From Chania multitudinisentens RB-25 (lineage in GTDB: Bacteria; Pseudomonadota; Gammaproteobacteria; Enterobacterales; Enterobacteriaceae): a DNA stretch of 64,000 nt. The position numbers and the translations under genes are program-made. The DNA is taken from positions 1,116,001 through 1,180,000 of the forward strand of contig NZ_CP007044.2 of assembly GCF_000520015.2 (NCBI RefSeq). The letters are read 5' to 3'. The notes beneath the pieces are model-generated. The model was given only the letters and a program-made list of their open reading frames with translations. It had not been told where the DNA came from and ran no database searches. Shown in pieces: positions 21,242 to 34,421 of this stretch (position 1 is the stretch's first letter; the number at the start of each line of letters is the position of its first letter).

Positions 21242-21708
21242 TATCTCTTCCTTACAATACCGTTGGGAGGGGGAGGCTGTTATTGCGTTAGCTCACCAAT
21301 AAAGAAATATCGTTACTCAATACTAAATATTCCAACCAGGTATTACTTTGATATTCATCTGATTGTGTTGGCCAGCAGTCATTCAATGGTCGTTGGATAG
21401 GTAAAAGTGTGAAAATAGCACCTTGAGGACGGGTTCACTCGGCCAATCCGCCAGCCTGAATCACTCAAAGTAGTAATACGCTATAAACCAATGTGTTGGC
21501 TAGCCAATACCAAAGGTTTAACAAACTACCTGTAATATAGACAGACGGTATTAAGCGTAGCACAGAGCTCTAGCCTTTCAATTCGCCAGGAAGGCTTCGC
21601 AGGAGGTTGAATTAAGGTGTGTGAGCTTTTGATACAGAAGTGCTTGGCTCGATTATTTGCCAGGCTCAGTGTCAGTAAATGCGCGTTTGTGTGGTGAGCT
21701 AATTAATT
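21242..21708. other. Intergenic region with no gene seen
   Basis: About 470 bases. It should contain the promoter of the STAS operon on the minus strand. No ORF, tRNA or recognised repeat was found. Confidence 0.5.
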
Positions 21709-21730
21709 GAGGCTCTGCATGCAGAGCCTC
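21709..21730 (-). terminator. Putative terminator of purHD
   Basis: Perfect 22-bp palindrome GAGGCTCTGCATGCAGAGCCTC just after the purD stop. On the minus strand it is followed by an AATTAATTAG stretch rather than a clean T run. Confidence 0.65.
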
Positions 21731-21736
21731 CGAAGG

Positions 21737-23020
21737 TTATTTGCCGCGTGCAATTGCGCGGTAACCAATATCCTTGCGGCAGAAACTGCCTTGCCACTGA
21801 ATACTTTCAGCTAATTGGTACGCTTGTTGCTGTGCTTCAGCGACCGTGGTACCTAAAGCCGTCACGCACAATACGCGACCGCCGCTGGTTACCACATCAT
21901 TTCCCTGCATACGCGTACCAGCATGGAACACCTTTCCGTTGGCACTTTCCTGCTGTGGCAAACCATGAATTACATCGCCATTACGGTAATGGCCCGGATA
22001 ACCTCCGGCAGCCAACACTACGCCTAGGGAAGGGCGCTCGTCCCACTCTGAAGTTTTCTCGCCCAGTCTGCCTTCAGCGCCTGCCAGGCACAGTTCAACC
22101 AGATCGGAGCGCAGGCGTAACATGATTGGCTGGGTTTCTGGATCACCAAAGCGGCAGTTAAATTCAATCACTTTGGGTTGACCGCCAGCATCAATCATCA
22201 GGCCGGCATACAGGAAACCAACGTAGGTGTTACCTTCCGCCGCCATACCGTGTACGGTTGGCCAAATGACCTGATCCATCACGCGCTGGTGGATTTCATC
22301 AGTCACAACCGGAGCTGGTGAGTAAGCCCCCATACCGCCGGTATTTGGGCCGGTATCGCCATCGCCCACGCGTTTGTGATCCTGGCTGGTGGCCATTGGG
22401 ACCACGTTTTCACCATCCACCATCACGATAAAGCTGGCTTCTTCGCCTTCAAGAAACTCTTCCACCACGATACGGTGCCCGGCATCGCCAAAGGCATTGC
22501 CTGCCAGCATATCCTGAATAGCATTTTCTGCTTCTTGCAGCGTCATGGCGACGATCACGCCTTTGCCTGCGGCCAGGCCGTCGGCTTTAATCACGATAGG
22601 TGCGCCTTTGCTGCGTACGTACGCCAGCGCAGGTTCCACTTCGGTGAAGTTCTGGTATTCCGCACTTGGGATTGCGTGGCGGGCCAGGAAATCCTTGGTG
22701 AAGGCTTTGGAGCCCTCCAACTGGGCGGCGGCCTGTGATGGGCCAAAAATTTTCAGGCCAGCGGCTTGGAAAGCATTAACTACGCCAAGCACCAGTGGGG
22801 CTTCCGGGCCGACGATGGTGAGTTCGATAGCATGGCTTTTAGCGAAGGCTACCAAAGCAGGGATATCGGTCGGTGAGATATCCACATTGGTCAAATTGCC
22901 TTCCAGCGCGGTGCCTGCGTTACCCGGTGCGACATAAACATGATCTGCCAGGGGCGATTGGGCGGCTTTCCAGGCTAACGCGTGTTCACGCCCGCCGTTA
23001 CCGATAATCAGAATATTCAT
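21737..23020 (-). CDS. purD: Phosphoribosylamine-glycine ligase PurD
   Basis: A 427-residue ATP-grasp enzyme that makes glycinamide ribonucleotide from phosphoribosylamine, glycine and ATP, the second step of purine synthesis. Signatures include the N-terminal MNILIIGNGGREHALAW, KADGLAAGKGV, DHKRVGDGDTGPNTGGMG and EFNCRFGDPETQ. The start is set at MNILIIG (23020, GGAG upstream) as in E. coli; an upstream in-frame start at 23062 would add 14 unrelated residues. It lies 48 bases after purH in the same operon. Confidence 0.96.
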   Translation of the reverse strand: MNILIIGNGGREHALAWKAAQSPLADHVYVAPGNAGTALEGNLTNVDISPTDIPALVAFAKSHAIELTIVGPEAPLVLGVVNAFQAAGLKIFGPSQAAAQLEGSKAFTKDFLARHAIPSAEYQNFTEVEPALAYVRSKGAPIVIKADGLAAGKGVIVAMTLQEAENAIQDMLAGNAFGDAGHRIVVEEFLEGEEASFIVMVDGENVVPMATSQDHKRVGDGDTGPNTGGMGAYSPAPVVTDEIHQRVMDQVIWPTVHGMAAEGNTYVGFLYAGLMIDAGGQPKVIEFNCRFGDPETQPIMLRLRSDLVELCLAGAEGRLGEKTSEWDERPSLGVVLAAGGYPGHYRNGDVIHGLPQQESANGKVFHAGTRMQGNDVVTSGGRVLCVTALGTTVAEAQQQAYQLAESIQWQGSFCRKDIGYRAIARGK

Positions 23021-23068
23021 CAGGTGCTCCATAAACAACGTGCGCTTTGGCGCACGCGGCAAAAGGGA

Positions 23069-24658
23069 TTAATGGCGGAAGTGGCGCATGTCGGTGAAGA
23101 TCATCGCGATACCGTGTTCATTGGCGGCGGCAATCACTTCGTCATCGCGGATCGAACCACCAGGTTGAATAACGCAGGTAATACCCACTGCGGCGGCGGC
23201 GTCGATACCATCACGGAACGGGAAGAAAGCGTCAGACGCCATAGCAGAACCAGACACTTCCAAGCCTTCGTCGGCAGCTTTGATACCGGCAATTTTCGCC
23301 GAATAGACACGGCTCATCTGGCCTGCGCCTATGCCGATGGTCATATTGTCACGTGCATAAACAATCGCGTTGGACTTAACGAACTTAGCCACTTTCCAGC
23401 AGAACAGTGCATCACGCAGTTCCTGCGCCGTTGGCTGGCGTTCAGAAACCACACGCAGATCGCTTTCAGCCACCATGCCCAGATCGCGATCTTGCACCAG
23501 CAGGCCGCCGTTGACGCGTTTGAAATCTAGACCAGCAACGCGTTGCTGCCACTGCCCGCAGGCCAGTACGCGCACATTCTGTTTGGCTGCCAGCAGGGAA
23601 CGCGCTTCGTCGCTGATGCTTGGTGCGATGATCACTTCAACAAATTGGCGGCTGATGATTGCTTTTGCGGTCTCGGCATCCAACTCACGGTTGAAAGCGA
23701 TAATGCCACCAAACGCTGAGGTAGGATCGGTTTGGTAGGCGCGGTCATAAGCAGCAAACAGATTGGCGCCAATCGCTACGCCACAAGGGTTGGCGTGCTT
23801 CACGATCACACAGGCTGGTTCCGCAAACTCCTTCACACATTCCAGCGCGGCGTCAGTATCGGCGATGTTATTGTAAGAGAGGGCTTTGCCTTGCAGTTGT
23901 GTCGCGGTGGCTACGGAAGCTTCCGGCAGATTATCTTCTATATAGAAGGCGGCTTGCTGGTGGCCGTTCTCACCGTAACGCATATCCTGCTTTTTAATGT
24001 AGTTCAGGTTCAGGGTTCGTGGGAAGCGGCCAGAAGGTTGCTCAGTTTCGCCGTGATAGGGCGGAACCAGCGTGCCAAAGTAGTTGGCGATCATGCTGTC
24101 GTAAGCTGCGGTATGCTCAAAGGCTTTGATGGCCAGATCGAATCGGGTTGAATGCAGCAGAGAACCTGCGTTGTTGTCCATTTCTGTAATAATGGCGGCG
24201 TAGTCGCTGCTTTTTACCACAATAGCTACATCTTTATGGTTTTTGGCGGCGGAACGCACCATGGTCGGGCCACCGATATCGATATTCTCAACCGCATCTT
24301 CCAGTGAGCAATCTGGGCGTGCAACGGTTTGGGCGAAAGGATATAGATTGACGACCACCATATCGATCGGCTTGATTGCATGTTGCTCCATAATGATATC
24401 GTCCTGACCACGGCGACCAAGTATCCCACCATGCACTTTGGGATGCAGGGTTTTCACTCGTCCGTCCATCATTTCAGGGAAGCCCGTGTAGTCAGAAACT
24501 TCAGTAACAGGCAGACCAGCATCCGCCAGCAGGCGGGCAGTACCGCCGGTGGAAAGCAGCTCTACGCCTCTTTGGGTGAGTGCTGCGGCGAATTCAACGA
24601 TACCGGCTTTATCAGATACGCTGAGCAGAGCCCGGCGGATTGGACGAGGTTGTTGCAT
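23069..24658 (-). CDS. purH: Bifunctional AICAR transformylase/IMP cyclohydrolase PurH
   Basis: A 529-residue enzyme, the same length as E. coli PurH, doing the last two steps of IMP synthesis. The N-terminal third (MGS-like fold, SVSDKAGIVEFA, GGTARLLADAGL, DGRVKTLHPKVHGG) is the cyclohydrolase; the rest holds the transformylase with VIVKHANPCGVA and DAFFPFRDGIDAA. It is first in purHD and is divergent from the second rRNA operon. The PurR-like box lies about 140 bases upstream of its start. Confidence 0.97.
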   Translation of the reverse strand: MQQPRPIRRALLSVSDKAGIVEFAAALTQRGVELLSTGGTARLLADAGLPVTEVSDYTGFPEMMDGRVKTLHPKVHGGILGRRGQDDIIMEQHAIKPIDMVVVNLYPFAQTVARPDCSLEDAVENIDIGGPTMVRSAAKNHKDVAIVVKSSDYAAIITEMDNNAGSLLHSTRFDLAIKAFEHTAAYDSMIANYFGTLVPPYHGETEQPSGRFPRTLNLNYIKKQDMRYGENGHQQAAFYIEDNLPEASVATATQLQGKALSYNNIADTDAALECVKEFAEPACVIVKHANPCGVAIGANLFAAYDRAYQTDPTSAFGGIIAFNRELDAETAKAIISRQFVEVIIAPSISDEARSLLAAKQNVRVLACGQWQQRVAGLDFKRVNGGLLVQDRDLGMVAESDLRVVSERQPTAQELRDALFCWKVAKFVKSNAIVYARDNMTIGIGAGQMSRVYSAKIAGIKAADEGLEVSGSAMASDAFFPFRDGIDAAAAVGITCVIQPGGSIRDDEVIAAANEHGIAMIFTDMRHFRH

Positions 24659-24932
24659 GGTTTTATCCCTTGGCTTTGAGTCGCAATATAAAGAGCGTTA
24701 TGTGAATCTCTACCTTATATAGAGGCTTTAGAGGAGCAACAGGAACAGATTCAGGTAGCGCCCCCGTAAAAAGGGGATCATTTCGTCGCGGGGATTGTAG
24801 CGAAAACGTTTGCGCGGTGCTCGTAAAATTTCCGGGCAAATGCGTTCTGTGGATAAGTTGGTGCATAACCGGGTATAAGAGCGGGTTTTGCTGTGGAATG
24901 CAGCAAACGGTGAGTTTTGTCGAAAATACCTG
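24659..24932. other. Divergent regulatory region between purH and the second rRNA operon
   Basis: No gene seen. On the minus strand it holds the purHD leader (about 135 bases) and promoter with the PurR box at 24800-24815; on the plus strand it leads into the rRNA promoters, where Fis/UP elements are expected but none was assigned. Confidence 0.6.
24794..24815 (-). promoter_or_regulatory. purHD promoter -10 and PurR operator
   Basis: GCGAAAACGTTTGCGC at 24800-24815 matches the PurR consensus ACGCAAACGTTTGCGT at 13 of 16 positions. On the minus strand it directly precedes a -10-like TACAAT (24799-24794), so a bound repressor would cover the promoter spacer. PurR with hypoxanthine or guanine represses pur genes. 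Confidence 0.8.
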
Positions 24933-25284
24933 TTGCGGCCTGCGTGGAACTGCCTATAATGCGCCTCCATCGACACGGAGCCTGTGAACACCATCACAGA
25001 GTCTCTGAAGATCACAGAGAAAAAACCTGCAAATTAAGGTTGACTCTGAAAGAGGAAAGCGTAATATACGCCACCTCGAGTTAGCAAGCGAAAGCGCGTA
25101 ACTCACTGCTCTTTAACAATTTATCAGACAATCTGTGTGGGCACTCACAAGACGATATCCAGCCACTTCGGTGGCAAAAAAATATCAAGTCTTGAAGAGT
25201 GACCAAGCAGTAATTCATTGAAGTGAATTATTACAAACGTTGATTTTCGAGCATCGCTGCACACGTTGCAGCACATCAAGCTTT
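24933..25284 (+). promoter_or_regulatory. rRNA operon promoters P1 and P2 and leader (second operon)
   Basis: P1: -35 TTGCGG (24933-24938), -10 TATAAT (24955-24960), 16-bp spacing, then GCGCC. P2: -35 TTGACT (25040-25045), -10 TAATAT (25062-25067), 16-bp spacing. boxB-like hairpin near 25078-25104 and boxA TGCTCTTTAACA at 25107-25118. From about 25110 the leader is nearly the same as in the first operon; upstream of it the two diverge. Confidence 0.9.
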
Positions 25285-26826
<1,542 letters not shown>

Positions 26827-26911
26827 CCGAATGATATTGATTGCGTGAGTGTTCACAACAGATTGTCTGATAGAAGTAATGAGCAAAAGCGTCATAAAAG
26901 TACGGTGTCGT

Positions 26912-26987
26912 GTCCCCTTCGTCTAGAGGCCTAGGACACCGCCCTTTCACGGCGGTAACAGGGGTTCGAATCCCCTAGGGGACGCCA
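26912..26987 (+). tRNA. gltU: tRNA-Glu (TTC) in the second rRNA spacer
   Basis: Identical to the 76-nt tRNA-Glu at 3440-3515. The whole spacer around it looks identical between operons, including the second boxA at 27083-27094. Confidence 0.99.
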
Positions 26988-27242
26988 ACTGCTTGCGACC
27001 ATCCCGGTGAAAGCGGCGGTCTCGGTATCGTGACGATACCTTAAATATCTCAAAGCTGACTTGCGAGTCAGGCTTGAGATATTGCTCTTTAACAATCTGG
27101 AACAAGCTGAAAATTGAAACCTGACAGCTGAAACTTATCCCACCGTAGAGTTATGGGGATAAGGAGTACCCTGTCAGAGAGTCTCTCAAATGTTTACAGC
27201 ACGATGTGTTCTCTGTTTACAGAAGACACCTTCGGGTTGTGA

Positions 27243-30151
<2,909 letters not shown>

Positions 30152-30269
30152 ACAACACCGAAGGTGTTTTGTTGAGAGACAAGAGAGTAGTGAGTTTTGA
30201 TATTCAGCGATGTTCCCGGATTGGATTGACTGGCTTCACGCAAGTGAAGCGGGTTGATTAAATGGAATT

Positions 30270-30389
30270 TGCCTGGCGGCAATAGCGCGGTGGTCCCACC
30301 TGACCCCATGCCGAACTCAGAAGTGAAACGCCGTAGCGCCGATGGTAGTGTGGGGTCTCCCCATGCGAGAGTAGGACACTGCCAGGCAT
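30270..30389 (+). rRNA. rrf: 5S ribosomal RNA (second operon)
   Basis: 120-nt 5S rRNA identical in the ends to the proximal copy of the first operon. No second 5S follows here. Confidence 0.98.
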
Positions 30390-30480
30390 CAAATAAAGGT
30401 TATCAGGATGACATCTGGTAACAGCAAAGTCACTGAGGTGATTTTGCCGGTATCGAAAGATATCGTTTGAAAGAATCGGT

Positions 30481-30557
30481 GGAGCGGTAGTTCAGTTGGT
30501 TAGAATACCTGCCTGTCACGCAGGGGGTCGCGGGTTCGAGCCCCGTCCGTTCCGCCA
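30481..30557 (+). tRNA. aspT: tRNA-Asp (GTC)
   Basis: A 77-nt tRNA with anticodon GTC in CCTGTCACGC and encoded CCA. It follows the 5S gene as aspT does in E. coli rrnC. Confidence 0.98.
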
Positions 30558-30565
30558 CCCTATTT

Positions 30566-30641
30566 AGGGGCGTAGTTCAATTGGTAGAGCACCGGTCTCC
30601 AAAACCGGGTGTTGGGAGTTCGAGTCTCTCCGCCCCTGCCA
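30566..30641 (+). tRNA. trpT: tRNA-Trp (CCA)
   Basis: A 76-nt tRNA with anticodon CCA in TCTCCAAAACC and encoded CCA end. It is 8 bases after tRNA-Asp, as in the aspT-trpT pair of E. coli rrnC. Confidence 0.98.
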
Positions 30642-30648
30642 CATTAAA

Positions 30649-30681
30649 AGCCCTTCGCGAAAGCGAAGGGCTTTTTTTTTC
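30649..30681 (+). terminator. Rho-independent terminator of the second rRNA operon
   Basis: Perfect 10-bp stem AGCCCTTCGC/GCGAAGGGCT with a GAAA tetraloop and a run of eight or more T. No gene was seen between it and hdfR (30682-30913). Confidence 0.95.
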
Positions 30682-30913
30682 TTAAATTTCCCTTAGACAA
30701 TCTCACTTCCACAGCAACTAGCTTAAGGTTTTATGCATTTTAATTGAATCTCTGCACAACGTGGTGTTGGGATTCGTTAAATTTTCGGTGAACCCAAATG
30801 GTCATTCGCATTCTGCGATTTTGTTTTGTCGGCCTCTAGAAGGCGATAAGCGCGTTTTAGCTGACAAAGAGGACCAAAACCCCGGTGACCACGTTTGAAA
30901 TCGTTATAGCGCT

Positions 30914-31741
30914 TTAGGCTGCGGTATTTAAAGGTATTTTCAGTAATTGGCGGATTAGCGGTTGCTGATCGCTGTTTTGCAGCCATATAGCATACAGTGG
31001 ACGAACAATAGCGGGTATATCAGTTACTGCGACTAGCTGTGGGTATTCTTTTTCCCATTGGCTGGGTAAGAAAGCACAACCTCCGGTGGTTTCCAGTAAT
31101 TGACGTGTCAGTTGCGCCGAGGTAGTGGTCAGCACCGGTATACTGTCGCTGCTCAGCATGCGATTTTCCTGTTGGTGAAAATCCGCTCCCCACTCTAGTT
31201 TGATATAAGGCATTGATGCCTGTTTGTCGCGTGAGGAGGAGGAAAATAACCGTAGCGAGAAATTACCCAACAGTTGGCTTACTAGCTCATCCATTTTTGG
31301 TGGTTCAGTGGTAATCAATAAATCGAGTTGCCTTTCATGCAACTGTTTTACCAGGGAATGACGCAATGCGACTCTGGCCTCTAGTTGCAGCGTTTCCCGC
31401 TGTTGGTAGAAAGATTGCAACCAGGGTGTCAAATAGGCTTCCCATAAAGATGCCGTCGCGCCGATAGAAAGCTCGGTGTGTTGCAATGAACGCACGACCT
31501 CCTTTTTGGCCAACTGCCAAGTGTTCATCAAGCTTTCAGCGTAGGGTAGCAGCCGCTCACCAGCGGGTGTCAAACGGATATTATTACGGTGACGAGTGAA
31601 TAAATTCGCACCTAATTGATTTTCAAGCTGACGGATGCGGAAGCTTACCGCAGACTGCGTTAAGTATAGAGATTCTGCTGCTCGGCCAAAGTGACGTGTT
31701 CTACTGACCTCCAAAAAGGTTTTCAGTAATTCGGTGTCCAC
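30914..31741 (-). CDS. hdfR: LysR-family regulator HdfR
   Basis: A 275-residue LysR-type transcription factor, close to E. coli HdfR, a repressor of the flagellar master operon flhDC and activator of gltBD. The N-terminal helix-turn-helix (TRHFGRAAESLYLTQSAVS) is nearly identical to E. coli; the effector domain holds LLITTEPPKMDE and PLYAIWLQNSDQQPLIRQLL. The GTG at 31741 is chosen because it aligns with E. coli MDTELLKTF and has GGAG six bases upstream; a TTG at 31753 would overlap that site. It is divergent from maoP, as in E. coli. Confidence 0.93.
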   Translation of the reverse strand: MDTELLKTFLEVSRTRHFGRAAESLYLTQSAVSFRIRQLENQLGANLFTRHRNNIRLTPAGERLLPYAESLMNTWQLAKKEVVRSLQHTELSIGATASLWEAYLTPWLQSFYQQRETLQLEARVALRHSLVKQLHERQLDLLITTEPPKMDELVSQLLGNFSLRLFSSSSRDKQASMPYIKLEWGADFHQQENRMLSSDSIPVLTTTSAQLTRQLLETTGGCAFLPSQWEKEYPQLVAVTDIPAIVRPLYAIWLQNSDQQPLIRQLLKIPLNTAA

Positions 31742-31860
31742 ACCTATCTCCAAAATTTTTTATCGTTAAGATTTAAATGTTTTGTTTTACACGATATCAA
31801 GCCTATCTAATACTCCGCGCCATAAACAGCACGGCCATGAGAGAATTAGGAGCGTGTCAG
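31742..31860. promoter_or_regulatory. hdfR/maoP divergent intergenic region
   Basis: 119 bases that hold both promoters. In E. coli the maoS site, through which MaoP organises the Ori macrodomain, lies close to maoP; this is where a counterpart would be sought, but I cannot assign it from sequence. Confidence 0.4.
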
Positions 31861-32199
31861 ATGGCGGATAGCTTCACCACGACTAATCGTTTTTTTGATA
31901 ATAAACACTATCCTCGCGGGTTTTCCCGTCACGGCGATTTCACCATTAAAGAAGCGCAATTGCTAGAGCGTTTCGGGTATGCGTTCAGTGAACTGGATGC
32001 AGGCAAGCGCCAGCCGGCCACGGAAGAAGAATTACAGTTTGTCGCAGTGTGCCGCGGTGAGCGTGAACCTGTTACTGAACAAGAAAAAGTATGGACTAAA
32101 TATCTGGCGCGCACTCGGCGTCCGAAAAAATTCCATACGCTGTCCGGTGGCAAGCCGCAGGCTGATGCGGTGGAAGATTACACCGACAGCGATGATTGA
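31861..32199 (+). CDS. maoP: Macrodomain Ori organisation protein MaoP (YifE)
   Basis: A 112-residue protein, the same length as E. coli MaoP/YifE and very similar (FDNKHYPRGFSRHGDFTIKEAQLLERFG, CRGEREPVTE, FHTLSGGKPQ). In E. coli it keeps long-range contacts within the Ori macrodomain of the chromosome. The ATG at 31861 has AGGAG eight bases upstream and gives the E. coli start MADSFTTTNR; an upstream frame to 31777 is not needed. It is convergent with comM. Confidence 0.95.
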   Translation: MADSFTTTNRFFDNKHYPRGFSRHGDFTIKEAQLLERFGYAFSELDAGKRQPATEEELQFVAVCRGEREPVTEQEKVWTKYLARTRRPKKFHTLSGGKPQADAVEDYTDSDD

Positions 32200-32205
32200 T
32201 CACTG

Positions 32206-32231
32206 TGGGGCCTGTTTGGCCCCATTTTTTT
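32206..32231 (+). terminator. Rho-independent terminator of maoP
   Basis: Stem TGGGGCC/GGCCCCA with a 5-nt loop (TGTTT) and a run of seven T. The run touches the comM stop on the other strand. Confidence 0.92.
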
Positions 32232-33753
32232 ACTCTAGGCTATGGTGCAGTTGTAATAAAAGCCGATCCATACTGCGATAGCTGAGAGCTTCACTCAAAT
32301 GGCGTTTACTAATATTCTTCTCTCCAGCTAAATCTGCCAACGTGCGTGCTACTTTCAGGATGCGGTGCCAGGCGCGAACTGACAACCCCAATGTATTCAA
32401 CGTTGCTTCAAGAAAATCCGCATCTGCCGCTGGCAGGTGGCAATCTCGAGCCACTTCACGGTTATTCAACAGCGCATTCACCTTTCCTGCCCGTGTCAAT
32501 TGTCGTTCGCGGGCTTGCAATACCCGCTGGCGAACTTGTTGGCTGCTTTCACCCGAGCTGCGTTGTTTACCCAGTATCCCTGGGGGAAGAAGTGGCACTT
32601 CAATCGATAAATCAAAGCGATCAAGAAACGGACCGGAGAGCCGCCCAAGATAACGCAGGATTTGCTGTGGTGGTGTGCGGTTATGTATTCCTTGATAATG
32701 GCCGGTCGGGCTGGGATTCATGGCTGCGATAAGCTGTACTCGAGCAGGAAACCGCACTTTGGCAGTGGCGCGTGAAATCACAATTTCACCCGACTCCAAC
32801 GGTTCACGCAGGGCATCTAGCACCCGCCGCTCGAATTCTGGCAGCTCATCAAGAAACAGAACACCATTATGCGCCATAGATATTTCCCCTGGTCGGGGTA
32901 ACGAGCCACCCCCAACCAATGCAGCCATAGAGGCGCTGTGATGGGGGGTACGAAATGGCCGTTGCCGCCAGGGTAGCGTTCCATCAGGGTGATGCAGCAA
33001 ACTGGCAACGGCGATGCTCTCCAGGGCTTCCTGATCGCTTAGCGGGGGCAACAGGCTATTGATTCGGCTAGCCAGCATGGTTTTACCGGTGCCTGGTGGG
33101 CCGAGTAGCAACAGGTTATGGCCGCCAGCCGCAGCAATTTCCAGTGCGCGTTTTGCCTGCTCCTGGCCGATAATCTCTTGCAGGTCGGCGGTTTCCGCTG
33201 AGTTTTCAGTAACTGGTGGGGCAACAGCAACTGGTAGTTCGCTTTTGCCTTGTAGAAATGCGCAAACCTCCAGCAAGTGTTCTGCTACTCGCGTATTGTT
33301 ATCAGGCAGCAAACCTGCTTCTTTGCCGTTGGCCGCAGCCAGAATCAATCCCCGGCCCGCTTCTGTTGCTGCTATCGCGGCAGGGATTGCCCCGTTGACG
33401 GCTCTTAGTGTGCCAGAAAGCGCCAGCTCTCCAAGAAATTCGTAGCGGGCCAGTTGATCTGTGGGAAGTTGTTCTGAAGCGGCGAGGATCGCCAGTGCAA
33501 TAGGTAAATCGTAGCGCCCGCCTTCTTTAGGCAAATCAGCGGGTGCCAAGTTGACGGTGATCCGTTTTGCCGGAAAGGTGAAACCGTTGTTAATCAGTGC
33601 GCTGCGCACCCGATCGCGTGCCTCTTTTACCGTGGTTTCCGGCAGGCCAACCAACGCCAGGCCAGGTAACCCATTGCTGATATGAACTTCCACAGTGACC
33701 GATGGCGCTTGGACACCGAGGGTGGCACGGGTATAGATAACCGCCAGTGACAT
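32230..33753 (-). CDS. comM: Mg-chelatase-like AAA+ ATPase ComM (YifB)
   Basis: A 507-residue AAA+ protein matching E. coli YifB. ComM is a hexameric helicase that aids branch migration in natural transformation of Vibrio and Haemophilus; its role in enterics is less clear. Order of domains: N-terminal Lon-protease-like fold (about 1-170; GLALVGLPETTVKEARDRVRSAL), AAA+ core with Walker A GPPGTGKT (about 218), Walker B LFLDELPEF, FRTPHHSAS, and a C-terminal lid. AAGGGA lies six bases before the ATG. Confidence 0.95.
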   Translation of the reverse strand: MSLAVIYTRATLGVQAPSVTVEVHISNGLPGLALVGLPETTVKEARDRVRSALINNGFTFPAKRITVNLAPADLPKEGGRYDLPIALAILAASEQLPTDQLARYEFLGELALSGTLRAVNGAIPAAIAATEAGRGLILAAANGKEAGLLPDNNTRVAEHLLEVCAFLQGKSELPVAVAPPVTENSAETADLQEIIGQEQAKRALEIAAAGGHNLLLLGPPGTGKTMLASRINSLLPPLSDQEALESIAVASLLHHPDGTLPWRQRPFRTPHHSASMAALVGGGSLPRPGEISMAHNGVLFLDELPEFERRVLDALREPLESGEIVISRATAKVRFPARVQLIAAMNPSPTGHYQGIHNRTPPQQILRYLGRLSGPFLDRFDLSIEVPLLPPGILGKQRSSGESSQQVRQRVLQARERQLTRAGKVNALLNNREVARDCHLPAADADFLEATLNTLGLSVRAWHRILKVARTLADLAGEKNISKRHLSEALSYRSMDRLLLQLHHSLE

Positions 33754-34180
33754 AGTATTCCCCTTACTAAAGGCAACATGATGCGGGAACGGTAGAAGAG
33801 ATGCATGTGGAGAATGGCTGACTTGCGCAGCGTTGCGTAATTAAAATTTACCTCTTTCATTTTATTAACATACATCAGCGATGCTGAGCGCATTTTGCAG
33901 CAATATTCTTGAGTTATTCGATAGGCGTCAGAGGTGATGATGATTATCAGGATGGCGGTAATAGCGGGTGTTTTTCGGGCAAGGATACAAGCAGCAAAGT
34001 GGGCATATAGAATATCAACACATCTAATGTTGGGCGTTACCGTTTGAATTATCGGCAGTTTGTATGAGGTATGACCAGGCTGCGACGAAAAATAACGCAA
34101 AAAAAGTGTTGTCATGTCACCCGCTGCTATGGTAACTCTGTAGGCATTAGTTCGACATAAGCACAGTGAACAAACCGATT
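33754..34180. promoter_or_regulatory. Upstream region of the ilvLGMEDA operon
   Basis: 427 bases with no convincing gene. The operon promoter must lie near the 3' end; a -35-like TTGTCA is at 34109-34114, but no clear -10 at ideal spacing was seen. An A-rich tract precedes it. Confidence 0.5.
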
Positions 34181-34279
34181 ATGAAAGCCTTTACCCAAGT
34201 GATTAGCCTAGTCGTGATTAGCGTGGTGGTGATTATTATTCCACCGTGCGGGGCTGCACTTGAACGAATAAAGGCTTAG
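34181..34279 (+). CDS. ilvL: ilv operon leader peptide IlvL
   Basis: A 32-residue leader ending TAG, with the E. coli-like core VISLVVISVVVIIIPPCGAA. It is packed with Ile, Val and Leu codons (4 Val/Ile in a row several times), so ribosome stalling senses shortage of charged branched-chain tRNAs. It precedes the attenuator at 34303-34336. Confidence 0.95.
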   Translation: MKAFTQVISLVVISVVVIIIPPCGAALERIKA

Positions 34280-34302
34280 AAAACAAGCCGGAATCGCAAG
34301 AG

Positions 34303-34336
34303 AACCCCCGCACCGTCAGGTCCGGGGGTTTTTTTA
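34303..34336 (+). terminator. ilv operon transcription attenuator
   Basis: Stem AACCCCCG/CGGGGGTT enclosing a 12-nt loop followed by T7, 23 bases after the leader stop. When leader codons are read fast this forms and stops transcription before ilvG. Confidence 0.92.
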
Positions 34337-34421
34337 TGCCAAGAGAAAAGCAAAATGAGGAGCAGAGAATGAGTAACGGAATGAAGTCCTGCATTTCACG
34401 CAGTAAGGCGGATAAATAACC

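Noticed and set aside
33754..34115. Extension of a minus-strand frame (to 34115) beyond the comM start region.
   Set aside because: Its 3' part overlaps comM in another frame and the rest has no protein features.
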